DNA from: Solimicrobium sp043758755
Lineage (GTDB): Bacteria > Pseudomonadota > Gammaproteobacteria > Burkholderiales > Burkholderiaceae_D
Length of the DNA stretch: 64,000 bases
Assembly: GCA_043758755.1 (NCBI GenBank)
Contig: JAYVMW010000012.1
Coordinates: 62,001 to 126,000, forward strand
Direction: 5' to 3'
A program made the position numbers and the translations under genes. Numbering within the stretch: the stretch's first letter is position 1; every line of letters starts with the position of its first letter. Under the pieces are notes generated by a model, which had not been told where the DNA came from, made no database searches, and was given only the letters and a program-made list of their open reading frames with translations. Of this stretch, positions 23,926 to 31,139 are shown one piece after another.

Positions 23926-26037
23926 TTAATCGAGGCACTGCAGACGAATCGAAAGTGGCAGCAACCGTTTGGTAGCCGGATCGGTAACGATTTTGGTGGC
24001 GCGCACACCGGTCCATATTGTGCCAGCCAGCTTCGGTTCATCGATCAGGATGGTGTCGTCTATGGTTGCCTCGCTGAAATTTGCATGACTCAAATTGACA
24101 CTGCTCATTGTGGCATTCGCCACTCTGGCGTACATCAATTTGGCATTGGTCAGATTTGCCCTGCCCAATTTGGTGCCAAACATATTGGCATGGGTAAGCG
24201 ACGCATTAATCATCACAGCGCCAGTCAGGTTGGTCAGTTCCAGCGACGCATAATCCAGATAGGCGTTGGTCAGGTTTGTGCCCCCCTGCAGTTCGGCACC
24301 GAGCAGGTTGGCGAATTTCAGTACGGCTCCCACCAGGTTCACTTGATTGAGGATGGCACCGGTCAGATTGGCCTGTATCAAATGCGCGCCACTCATGGTG
24401 GCATTGGTAAAGTCCGCTTTGATAAGCGATGCACCATTGAAATTGGTCTTGATCAGATTGGCCTGATGCAGTGTCACCTGGTACAGATTGCAGCCGTGCA
24501 TGGCCGCATAGCTTAAATCGATATTGTTCAGGTTCATGCCAGTCAGGTCGAGATTGCTTAAATCAACACGGGACAAATTCAGTTTGAAACCCTGCTGCCG
24601 CAGCGTGCTGAAAATCTGGTTGAGATAGAGGAGTTTGAACTGCCGACAGGCTGAGCCAATCAGGAGACCCTTGGCGCTTTGGTCAGTCGATTTCAGGATG
24701 TCCAGAATGGCGGTTTCGTTTTGCTGGCTGATCTCGATGTCGTCGTCGTAGGAACTGATGAGGTCGGTGAGTTCTTTGGGAAATATTTTCAACAGTGTGG
24801 ACTCGATGGCGGCACTGCGCAGCGCATCGTGTCGTACAGTCAGGCCACGGCTCAACTGAATGGTGCCATTGCCGTAGTCCTTCATGACCAATCCGCTGGC
24901 CATGAGCAATCTTTTTTCCTTGCCGGTAATGACCAGCGTAGTCGGTCCGGAGGACGAATCGTCGGAATCGGAAGCCATTTCTGGCAGAGTGGGTACCACC
25001 ATTACATCGATGGGTGCCTGTAATTTTTTAAGCTGGATCAGTGTTTGATGCGGCAACCTTGTTTTGCCATACACACTTGCTGCAAAGTTGGAGAAATTGA
25101 GTGCGGTCAGATTTAAATCCATGCTGTTGCCCAGCGCGGCCTGTTCCAGGTTGGCACAGAGCAGGAAGGCATGGGTCAGGGTAGCGCCGCGCAAGTTGGT
25201 ACCGAATAAATTGGCGGCAATTAATCTGGTGTTGTTCAGAAAGGCATTGCTCAGATTGGCACGGGTCAGATTGGCCTGATTCAGGTTCGAACCAGTCAAC
25301 CGGGTATCAGAAAGCCTGGCATCGACCAGGCAACAGTTCTGCAGGTTGGCAAAACTTACCTCGGCATGAGTCAGATCGATGCCGGTTAAATCCAGATTGG
25401 ATAAATCGATACCGCTCAGATTCAGCCGTGTATGTTTGAACAGTTCATTCAGGTAGCGAATTTGATGCTGATGCGATGCCGCAGCAATGACTGCACTTTT
25501 TGCTGCTGAATCGCCGGTTTCCATGATGGCGATGATTTCTTTGCGGTTTTTCTCGCCGATCTCAATTTCATCATCATAGGAACTGATGAGTTTGCACAGT
25601 GTTGTCGGCAATATTGTTTCCAGAGTTGAATCGATCAATTCGGCCCGCCTGGGATTCGATTTAACCGCGATGCGCTTTTCCAGTTGCACCGTACCATTGT
25701 TGTTTTGAACCAGATTGATTTGTTCGTCAGCCAGCATGCGCCGGACATTGGCATTGAAGCGCACCGTGCCGGCACCATGCCGGGTTTCGATATTGGTAAT
25801 CAACGCATTCAGTTCGGGCTGATAGTTGTGCTGCCAGGCGTTTTTCAAGATCACTATGGTGAGCGCATCGGAACAGCTTTTGTCTGCCAGCGCATCGGCC
25901 ACGGCAGCCATCACATCTTTGTTTTTGCAAAGACCTTGATCTGAAAAACGCACCGGTTGCGAAGTCAGATTTTCCGTTTGCGCAGCGTTCAATTTCAGTA
26001 CTGTGGTGGAGGTTGTGGAACAGGATGTTGGTGTCAT
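23926..26037 (-). CDS. Pentapeptide-repeat protein PRP-7 (two-unit, first gene of array)
   Basis: A 703-residue protein and the clearest copy. Segments: N-domain 1-90 (GLCKNKDVMAAVADALADKS); strand motif 1 at 91-120 (NNNGTVQL); head 1 at 135-200 (ILPTTLCKLISSYDDEIEI); pentapeptide run 1 at 206-302; linker 303-366 with LNFSNF; strand motif 2 at 367-396 (YGNGTIQL); head 2 at 411-480 (IFPKELTDLISSYDDDIEI); run 2 at 486-665; cap 668-703 (GTIWTGVRATKI, ending QCLD). The two units are offset by 276 residues. There is no signal peptide and no Shine-Dalgarno sequence before the ATG. It is the promoter-proximal gene if the array is one transcript. Function unknown. Confidence 0.92.
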   Translation of the reverse strand: MTPTSCSTTSTTVLKLNAAQTENLTSQPVRFSDQGLCKNKDVMAAVADALADKSCSDALTIVILKNAWQHNYQPELNALITNIETRHGAGTVRFNANVRRMLADEQINLVQNNNGTVQLEKRIAVKSNPRRAELIDSTLETILPTTLCKLISSYDDEIEIGEKNRKEIIAIMETGDSAAKSAVIAAASHQHQIRYLNELFKHTRLNLSGIDLSNLDLTGIDLTHAEVSFANLQNCCLVDARLSDTRLTGSNLNQANLTRANLSNAFLNNTRLIAANLFGTNLRGATLTHAFLLCANLEQAALGNSMDLNLTALNFSNFAASVYGKTRLPHQTLIQLKKLQAPIDVMVVPTLPEMASDSDDSSSGPTTLVITGKEKRLLMASGLVMKDYGNGTIQLSRGLTVRHDALRSAAIESTLLKIFPKELTDLISSYDDDIEISQQNETAILDILKSTDQSAKGLLIGSACRQFKLLYLNQIFSTLRQQGFKLNLSRVDLSNLDLTGMNLNNIDLSYAAMHGCNLYQVTLHQANLIKTNFNGASLIKADFTNATMSGAHLIQANLTGAILNQVNLVGAVLKFANLLGAELQGGTNLTNAYLDYASLELTNLTGAVMINASLTHANMFGTKLGRANLTNAKLMYARVANATMSSVNLSHANFSEATIDDTILIDEPKLAGTIWTGVRATKIVTDPATKRLLPLSIRLQCLD

Positions 26038-26304
26038 GGGAATGGGCAGAAAGATTCTGCGTTGACAAAGAAGGGCGATTCTCGTCCGAATTACGAAAAG
26101 ACCCTATTCAGGGTTTTACTGATGTTCTTATTTGATTTTTAAGGAACTGATTTTTTAATAAGCGTAATTTTTTTGCATACTTTGGCGCACCGCGCGTCAT
26201 AAAACACGATTCAGGAGTGCACGCCTGGATTACAGTCGGGCTGCTTAAGAGACCACAGAAATACAAGAATTTAGGGGAATGTTATAAATAATCGTCGATA
26301 AGGG
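26038..26304. other. Gap between the array and the tRNA-Pro promoter
   Basis: No gene is seen in these 267 bp. A minus-strand promoter for the array would have to lie here, but I find no convincing -35/-10 pair. A short hairpin ACCCT/AGGGT (26101-26114) precedes a T-rich run on the minus strand and could attenuate transcripts entering PRP-7. No integrase, transposase or copy of the tRNA 3' end is visible. Confidence 0.4.
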
Positions 26305-26333
26305 TTGACCAGGTACATCATTCTCCCTATAAT
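26305..26333 (+). promoter_or_regulatory. Sigma-70 promoter of tRNA-Pro
   Basis: TTGACC (26305-26310), a 17-bp spacer and TATAAT (26328-26333), ending 9 bp before the mature tRNA. A near-consensus stable-RNA promoter. Confidence 0.85.
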
Positions 26334-26342
26334 TGCTGTCTT

Positions 26343-26419
26343 CGGAGTGTAGCGCAGCCCGGTAGCGCACCTGGTTTGGGACCAGGGGGTCCAAGGTTCG
26401 AATCCTTGTACTCCGACCA
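26343..26419 (+). tRNA. tRNA-Pro (anticodon UGG)
   Basis: A 77-nt cloverleaf with encoded CCA. The acceptor stem CGGAGTG pairs with TACTCCG (one G-T pair). The anticodon arm is CTGGT-TTGGGAC-CAG with anticodon TGG, and the T-arm is GGTTCGAATCC. The GTAGCGCAGCC D-arm is typical of proline tRNAs. It is flanked by its own promoter and terminator. Confidence 0.96.
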
Positions 26420-26423
26420 ATAC

Positions 26424-26451
26424 AAAAGACTGTCTTCGGACAGTCTTTTTT
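26424..26451 (+). terminator. Rho-independent terminator after tRNA-Pro
   Basis: An 11-bp stem AAAAGACTGTC/GACAGTCTTTT (26424-26434 and 26439-26449) with a stable TTCG tetraloop and a T-run. It can also stop minus-strand transcripts. Confidence 0.9.
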
Positions 26452-26496
26452 CATATGGGCCAGACAAAACCGGTCTGGTCAGCATGGCAACTGGTT

Positions 26497-28107
26497 TTAT
26501 TTCATCGCCAACCGGGCGGCCCGATAACCCCACCAGGCCGCTTCTTCAAAAACCGAAAATCCCGACAGGTCCGAATGCGCGAACAGGACCGGGCCATCCA
26601 ATTCACGTAGTGCCTTGAGTCCAGCATTGGCGCGGAATTGCGGTCTGGGAATAGCCATGGCATGTCCGCGTAACGTGATATCAACCCGCTCAACGCAGGT
26701 GGCGAATTTCCAGCCGTATGCCGTTTTCAAATCAGCACTGGCAAGTTGGAGCAATGCGTCGGCCGATGCCGACTCCAGCCACTTGCGTGCCTGCTGCGGA
26801 GTCTGATCAGACAGCGCCACATACGACGTGAATACGGTTTTTGGCGGAGGCGACACCCGGATATCCTGATGGGTGGATACCACATAGCCCAGACCGGGTT
26901 CATCATAGATGACGTTGTCCCACGACAGCTGGGTTTCGGGCAATTCGGCCGGAAAGGCTTTCATTAAAAAATTGGCTACCAGCCAGGGGGAATACTGCGG
27001 CATATGTCTGGCCGCATCAAAACCCCAGTCATGGATGGATTCAACTACCCGTGCAGCAATCTGCAAAGGCATGGCGCAGATGGCTTTTCTGGCGCGCACG
27101 ATAAACGTTTTCGGCACGCCGTTGATCAGATGAAAACAGTGCGCTTCGACCCCATCTTTGGTGGTGATCAATCTATATGTCGTGCCGCTGATGCGCCGTG
27201 AGCCTGCTGCCTGATCCATTGCCTGGGCCAGCGGTTGCAATCCGCCAGGCCAGGTCAGCCAGGCGCCGTTTTCGGCATTTTCCGCTTTGCCGGTACGGCT
27301 GCAAAAATAATGCAGGCCGGCCCAGGCCGAAACCTGGTCGTAACGCGCGCCAAAATCATCGCGGCAACAGTAGTTCAGATACCAGTGCAGCGCCGGCGAA
27401 CGGTAGTTATTTTTATTCAGCCATTCCTTGAAGGTAACCTGATCCAGCGCCAGCCATTCAGGATCGGTGGATGAATGCACGCTCGGAATGGCAAAGAAGC
27501 GTTTGCCGCCTGCGTCACGCAGTTGCCGGATGCGTTCTACTTCACTGAAGAAACGATGCTGTTCTTCGATTTCAGCCGCCGGTATACCATCGGTCGGTAT
27601 CAAACCTTCCTGCCAGCGGCCCTGCATCAGCAGCCGCTCTTCGGGCGCATGCAGTACATAGCGCTCGTCATAATATGGACGTTCCTCCTGCGGGTTGCGC
27701 AAGATGATGCCGAGGTCGGACAGAATTTCCCGCACGTGAAACGATTCTGTGGATGGCACCGGCAGGTAATGGGCGCCGGTCGGGTAAGCCAGATCGCCGA
27801 ACTGTCCGCCGGCGGCGTTGCCATAGGGTTGCGGGCCGTCGATGATTTTGAAATTCTGCATTCCTTCCCGGTTCAGTTTCCAGGCGGCGGTTAAACCGGC
27901 AATGCCGGAACCGAGAATGACGACATCGGTCTGGATGATTTCAGAAGGGGCCGGCAGGGCGCGATGGTCGCGCAGAAAATGGCCTGCGGCCCGGCCCGGA
28001 TAATCCAGTGTGGTGCTGATTTCCTGCCAGCGCCAAAAGCCGGCAGCGCTGCCCAGACTTGCTGCGCCGGTCGCGGCCGACCATAATAAAAAGGAACGGC
28101 GGTTCAT
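26497..28107 (-). CDS. Tat-exported FAD-dependent amine-oxidase-like protein
   Basis: A 536-residue flavoprotein. The N-terminus MNRRSFLLWSAATGAASLG is a twin-arginine (Tat) signal, so the folded, FAD-loaded protein is probably exported. A Rossmann FAD loop, VVILGSGIAGLTAAW, lies near residue 64, and the C-terminal part carries the usual flavin amine oxidase contact segment (GPVLFAHSDLSGF). It starts 2 bp after the stop of the spermidine-synthase-like gene, so the two form an operon. A polyamine or its derivative is a plausible substrate from context only. Confidence 0.87.
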   Translation of the reverse strand: MNRRSFLLWSAATGAASLGSAAGFWRWQEISTTLDYPGRAAGHFLRDHRALPAPSEIIQTDVVILGSGIAGLTAAWKLNREGMQNFKIIDGPQPYGNAAGGQFGDLAYPTGAHYLPVPSTESFHVREILSDLGIILRNPQEERPYYDERYVLHAPEERLLMQGRWQEGLIPTDGIPAAEIEEQHRFFSEVERIRQLRDAGGKRFFAIPSVHSSTDPEWLALDQVTFKEWLNKNNYRSPALHWYLNYCCRDDFGARYDQVSAWAGLHYFCSRTGKAENAENGAWLTWPGGLQPLAQAMDQAAGSRRISGTTYRLITTKDGVEAHCFHLINGVPKTFIVRARKAICAMPLQIAARVVESIHDWGFDAARHMPQYSPWLVANFLMKAFPAELPETQLSWDNVIYDEPGLGYVVSTHQDIRVSPPPKTVFTSYVALSDQTPQQARKWLESASADALLQLASADLKTAYGWKFATCVERVDITLRGHAMAIPRPQFRANAGLKALRELDGPVLFAHSDLSGFSVFEEAAWWGYRAARLAMK

Positions 28108-28109
28108 GG

Positions 28110-29621
28110 TCAGCGGATCACCTGACGCCAGTCTTGCTCGAATTCGCGCACCAGCGACTGGGTGTCCAGCCGGTTCGGCTCCATCGGCAGGCGCTGCATG
28201 TCGGGCGGGAAGGAAAACATTTCACGCGTGGTTTCCTGGGTCAGATAACGCATCGGCAGGTCATAGGTTTGGGGAATGTCATAGTGTGATTGCGCTGTCG
28301 CAATCACAAAGCCCCACTCGCCAAACGACGGCACATACAAATGGTACGGCCAGGTGTGCAGGCCAACTTCACGCAGCGTGGCATCAATGGTCCAGTAGGC
28401 ATGCGGAGCAAAAAACGGTGAGGTCGACTGCACGACGATGAGGCCATGTTCAGAGACATGTTTTTTGACGATGCCGTAAAACGGTACCGAATACAGCTTG
28501 CCGAGTGCGAAGCTGGACGGGTCGGGAAAATCAATAATGACGGCGTCGAACATATCCTGATTGTTCTGCAGCCAGATTGCCGCATCGGCATTCACCACAT
28601 GCACGCGCGGATCGCTGAAGGATTTGCGATTGAGTTTGACCAGTTCCTCACGCTGGGTAAAAGCCTCGGTCATGGCCGGGTCCAGATCAACCAGTGTCAC
28701 CTGTTTGATATGGGTATAGCGCAGCACTTCGCGCAAAGCCAGTCCGTCGCCACCGCCCAATATTAAAACCGAGCGCGCCCATGGCAGGGTCTGCAAGGCC
28801 GGATGGACCAGTGCTTCGTGATAGCGGTATTCATCCCGTGAAGAAAACTGCAGGTTGCCATTGATGTACAGGCGCAGATCATCTTTCCAGCGTGTGATGA
28901 CCAGTCGCTGGTAAGGGGTTGTGGTGGAATAGATGATTTCATCACCGTACAGACCATGTTCGCCCCAGTACACCATGCGCTCCGACAACGCAAAGCCACT
29001 GATCAACAGGCAAAGAATGGTGGCCGCGCGCAGCAGCCGTGTGCCAACCTGCGTGAGTTCATTGCGAAACGTGTGGATGGTCCACAGTGCCACGCCGATA
29101 TTGAGCATGCCAAATAAAAAGCCGCTGCGCACCAGTCCCAGATGTGGTGCCAGAACCAGTGGGAACAACAGCGACACGGCCAGCGCACCCAGGTAATCAA
29201 AGGTCAGCACCCGGCTGACCAGTTCACTGAATTCGGTCTGCCTTGCATTGAGCACGCGCATGACCAGCGGAACTTCCATGCCCACTAACGCGCCGATCAA
29301 AAAGACCAGCAGATAAAGCAGTGTGCGAAACGGCCCGGACATCCAGGAAAAACTTAAAAACAACAATGCCGCGGTCATTCCGCCGATCAGACCGACCGCC
29401 ATCTCAATATCGACAAACCGGGCCAGCAGATCGCGATCCTGTATGTATTTGGAAAAGTGCGCACCGACGCCCATGGCAAAAAGGTAACAACCAATGATGG
29501 TGGAAAACTGCAGTATTGAATCGCCCAGCAGGTAGCTGGCCAGCGCGCCGGCGATCAGCTCGTAAGCCAGGCCACACGAGGCGACGACAAAGACGGAAAG
29601 AATTAATATTTTTTTAGGCAT
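28110..29621 (-). CDS. Membrane-anchored spermidine-synthase-like aminopropyltransferase
   Basis: A 503-residue protein. Residues 1-215 hold about seven hydrophobic segments. The C-terminal half is a spermidine synthase fold with the AdoMet-type loop LILGGGDGLALREVLRY, the acidic residue in VTLVDLDPAM and the IIDFPDPSS catalytic loop. Soluble SpeE is about 290 aa, so the membrane half is an extra domain known in a subset of homologues. It is divergent from DUF350 across 75 bp that hold a good minus-strand promoter. The speD gene on the opposite arm makes the aminopropyl donor that such enzymes use. Confidence 0.9.
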   Translation of the reverse strand: MPKKILILSVFVVASCGLAYELIAGALASYLLGDSILQFSTIIGCYLFAMGVGAHFSKYIQDRDLLARFVDIEMAVGLIGGMTAALLFLSFSWMSGPFRTLLYLLVFLIGALVGMEVPLVMRVLNARQTEFSELVSRVLTFDYLGALAVSLLFPLVLAPHLGLVRSGFLFGMLNIGVALWTIHTFRNELTQVGTRLLRAATILCLLISGFALSERMVYWGEHGLYGDEIIYSTTTPYQRLVITRWKDDLRLYINGNLQFSSRDEYRYHEALVHPALQTLPWARSVLILGGGDGLALREVLRYTHIKQVTLVDLDPAMTEAFTQREELVKLNRKSFSDPRVHVVNADAAIWLQNNQDMFDAVIIDFPDPSSFALGKLYSVPFYGIVKKHVSEHGLIVVQSTSPFFAPHAYWTIDATLREVGLHTWPYHLYVPSFGEWGFVIATAQSHYDIPQTYDLPMRYLTQETTREMFSFPPDMQRLPMEPNRLDTQSLVREFEQDWRQVIR

Positions 29622-29638
29622 GGAATATCTTTTGGTTT

Positions 29639-29667
29639 AATATACTTGATCAGTTGTCTTTGGTAAA
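29639..29667 (-). promoter_or_regulatory. Promoter for the aminopropyltransferase operon
   Basis: Read on the minus strand: TTTACC (29667-29662), a 17-bp spacer, TATATT (29644-29639). The start site would lie about 11 nt before the coding ATG. No equally good plus-strand promoter is seen in the shared 75-bp gap. Confidence 0.6.
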
Positions 29668-29696
29668 CATCGATTCATCCACACAGTGAGACTATC

Positions 29697-30083
29697 GTGC
29701 CCGCAATTATCAGCTACGCCATCCATTTGTTGACTGCCAGCGCGCTGCTCGCGCTGTTTTTTATGGTGTATACCTACATCACCACGATTGATGAAATTCT
29801 ACTGATCCGCCAGGGCAATCTGGCCGCGATGCTGTCTCTGAGCGGTGCGCTGATCGGATTTTCTCTCACGATTGCCTCGAGCCTGTTGCACACTTCCAGT
29901 TATCTGGAATTTTTAGCCTGGGCGGCCGGTGCGATGGTCGTGCAGGTGGTGGCGTATGCCGTCACGGTACGCCTGTTACATATTTCTAAAAGCCACATCG
30001 AAAGTGGCAATGCAGCTTTTGGTGGCCTCATGGGCGCTATTTCCCTGTCAATCGGCGCGATCAACGCGGCCTGCATCTCTTAA
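29697..30083 (+). CDS. DUF350 family membrane protein
   Basis: A 128-residue inner-membrane protein with four hydrophobic segments, starting at GTG (MPAIISYAIHLL). It resembles one half of YjfL/DUF350 proteins: the LIRQGNLAAMLSLSGALIG segment after the first helix is characteristic. It is the first gene of a five-gene run ending in speD. DUF350 proteins recur beside AdoMet decarboxylase, spermidine-synthase-like and SPFH genes in other bacteria; their biochemical role is not established. Confidence 0.85.
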   Translation: MPAIISYAIHLLTASALLALFFMVYTYITTIDEILLIRQGNLAAMLSLSGALIGFSLTIASSLLHTSSYLEFLAWAAGAMVVQVVAYAVTVRLLHISKSHIESGNAAFGGLMGAISLSIGAINAACIS

Positions 30084-30109
30084 CGCACGTTTACCTGGAC
30101 GACATTATC

Positions 30110-31123
30110 ATGAGCTTTGGATCATTCATCAAGAAACAGTTCATCGACATTCTGCAGTGGAATGAAGAAGTCGATGGGGTATTGGCATGGCGTTATCCCA
30201 TGCAGGATTTTGAAATTCAGAACGGCGGCACACTGACCGTACGCGAGTCGCAGGTGGCAGTGTTTGTCAATGAAGGTCAGGTGGCCGATGTGTTCGGTCC
30301 CGGCAATCACAAACTGAACACCAGCACCTTGCCGATTCTGACTTACCTGAAAAACTGGGACAAGGCGTTTGAATCGCCGTTTAAATCGGATGTGTATTTT
30401 TTCAGTACCCGGATCCAGACTGGCCGCAAGTGGGGTACTACCCAACCTGTCACGATACGCGACAAGGATTTTGACATGGTGCGCATTCGCGCCTTCGGCA
30501 TGTATTCCTACCGGATCGCTGACGCTAAAAAATTCTTTACCGAAATCAGCGGTACCCGTGAGCAGTACACCCGTGATGAAGTCGAAGAGCAGCTGCGTGG
30601 CATCACTCTGGCGACCATGGCTACCTCGATCGGTGCGGCCAATGTGCCATTTTTGGATATGGCGGCCAACCAGACCTTGATGGCCCAGCAGGTCAAGGGT
30701 GATCTGGCCACGGCATTTGAAAAATATGGTCTGGGGCTGGATGAATTCAATGTCACAAGCGTGAGCCTGCCGGAAGATTTGCAGGCTGCGTTGGATGAGC
30801 GGATTTCTGCCGGCATGAAAGGTGGTCTGTCCAAAGAAAGAATGGGCGGGTTTACTCAGTATCAGGTGGCTTCTTCCATACCGCTGGCAGCGCAGAATGA
30901 AGGCGGCCTGGCCGGACTGGGTGCCGGGTTGGCGTCGGGTGTAGCCTTTGGTCAGGTCATGGCACAGGGCATGGCTGCTCCTGTGGCGGCAGCGGCAGCA
31001 CCGACAGAAGAGCCCATTGAAGCCCGTCTGGAAAAACTCAAAGGTTTGCTGGATAAAGGCTTGATTTCCGCTGCCGATTACGATACCGCCAAAGCGGAAT
31101 TGCTCAAAAAACTGATCGGCTAG
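30110..31123 (+). CDS. SPFH-domain protein with C-terminal SHOCT domain
   Basis: A 337-residue protein of the YdjI-like or 'virion core' SPFH/band-7 group. The N-terminal 250 residues form the SPFH fold (VRESQVAVFVNEGQVADVFG near 40). An Ala/Gly-rich hydrophobic stretch (about 255-290) follows, then a SHOCT tail with LEKLKGLLDKGLISAADYD. SPFH proteins assemble into membrane-associated oligomers. It lies 26 bp after DUF350 and 16 bp before the DUF4178 gene. A membrane scaffold role is inferred from the family. Confidence 0.88.
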   Translation: MSFGSFIKKQFIDILQWNEEVDGVLAWRYPMQDFEIQNGGTLTVRESQVAVFVNEGQVADVFGPGNHKLNTSTLPILTYLKNWDKAFESPFKSDVYFFSTRIQTGRKWGTTQPVTIRDKDFDMVRIRAFGMYSYRIADAKKFFTEISGTREQYTRDEVEEQLRGITLATMATSIGAANVPFLDMAANQTLMAQQVKGDLATAFEKYGLGLDEFNVTSVSLPEDLQAALDERISAGMKGGLSKERMGGFTQYQVASSIPLAAQNEGGLAGLGAGLASGVAFGQVMAQGMAAPVAAAAAPTEEPIEARLEKLKGLLDKGLISAADYDTAKAELLKKLIG

Positions 31124-31139
31124 ACCAACCCTCCTGACT

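Larger units (their letters stand above)
11411..26037 (-). repeat. Tandem array of seven paralogous pentapeptide-repeat genes
   Basis: Seven homologous genes lie head-to-tail on the minus strand over 14.6 kb. In transcription order from 26037 I call them PRP-7 to PRP-1. Gaps between consecutive genes are 39, 167 (122 to the upper limit of the open frame), 35, 110-137, 9 and 310 bp. Matching positions in different copies keep near-identical DNA: for example GGCATTGGTCAGATTGGC is read in PRP-3 (16177-16194) and PRP-5 (20578-20595), coding the same C-terminal repeat. A hand count of one line in PRP-1 (11581-11640) gives 23 of 60 G+C against 41 of 60 in one line of hrpA (8281-8340). Other copies look intermediate. 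Confidence 0.93.

Noticed and set aside
11411..26037. 15-bp periodic near-repeats (GGCATTGGTCAGATTGGC and variants), considered as a CRISPR array or minisatellite
   Set aside because: The period is 15 bp with no constant repeat/spacer alternation, and the units code in-frame pentapeptides. They are coding repeats.
26343..26451. tRNA-Pro considered as the attachment site of an integrated island
   Set aside because: The array is on the 5' side of the tRNA, no integrase gene is present, and I found no second copy of the tRNA 3' end near 11.3 kb.
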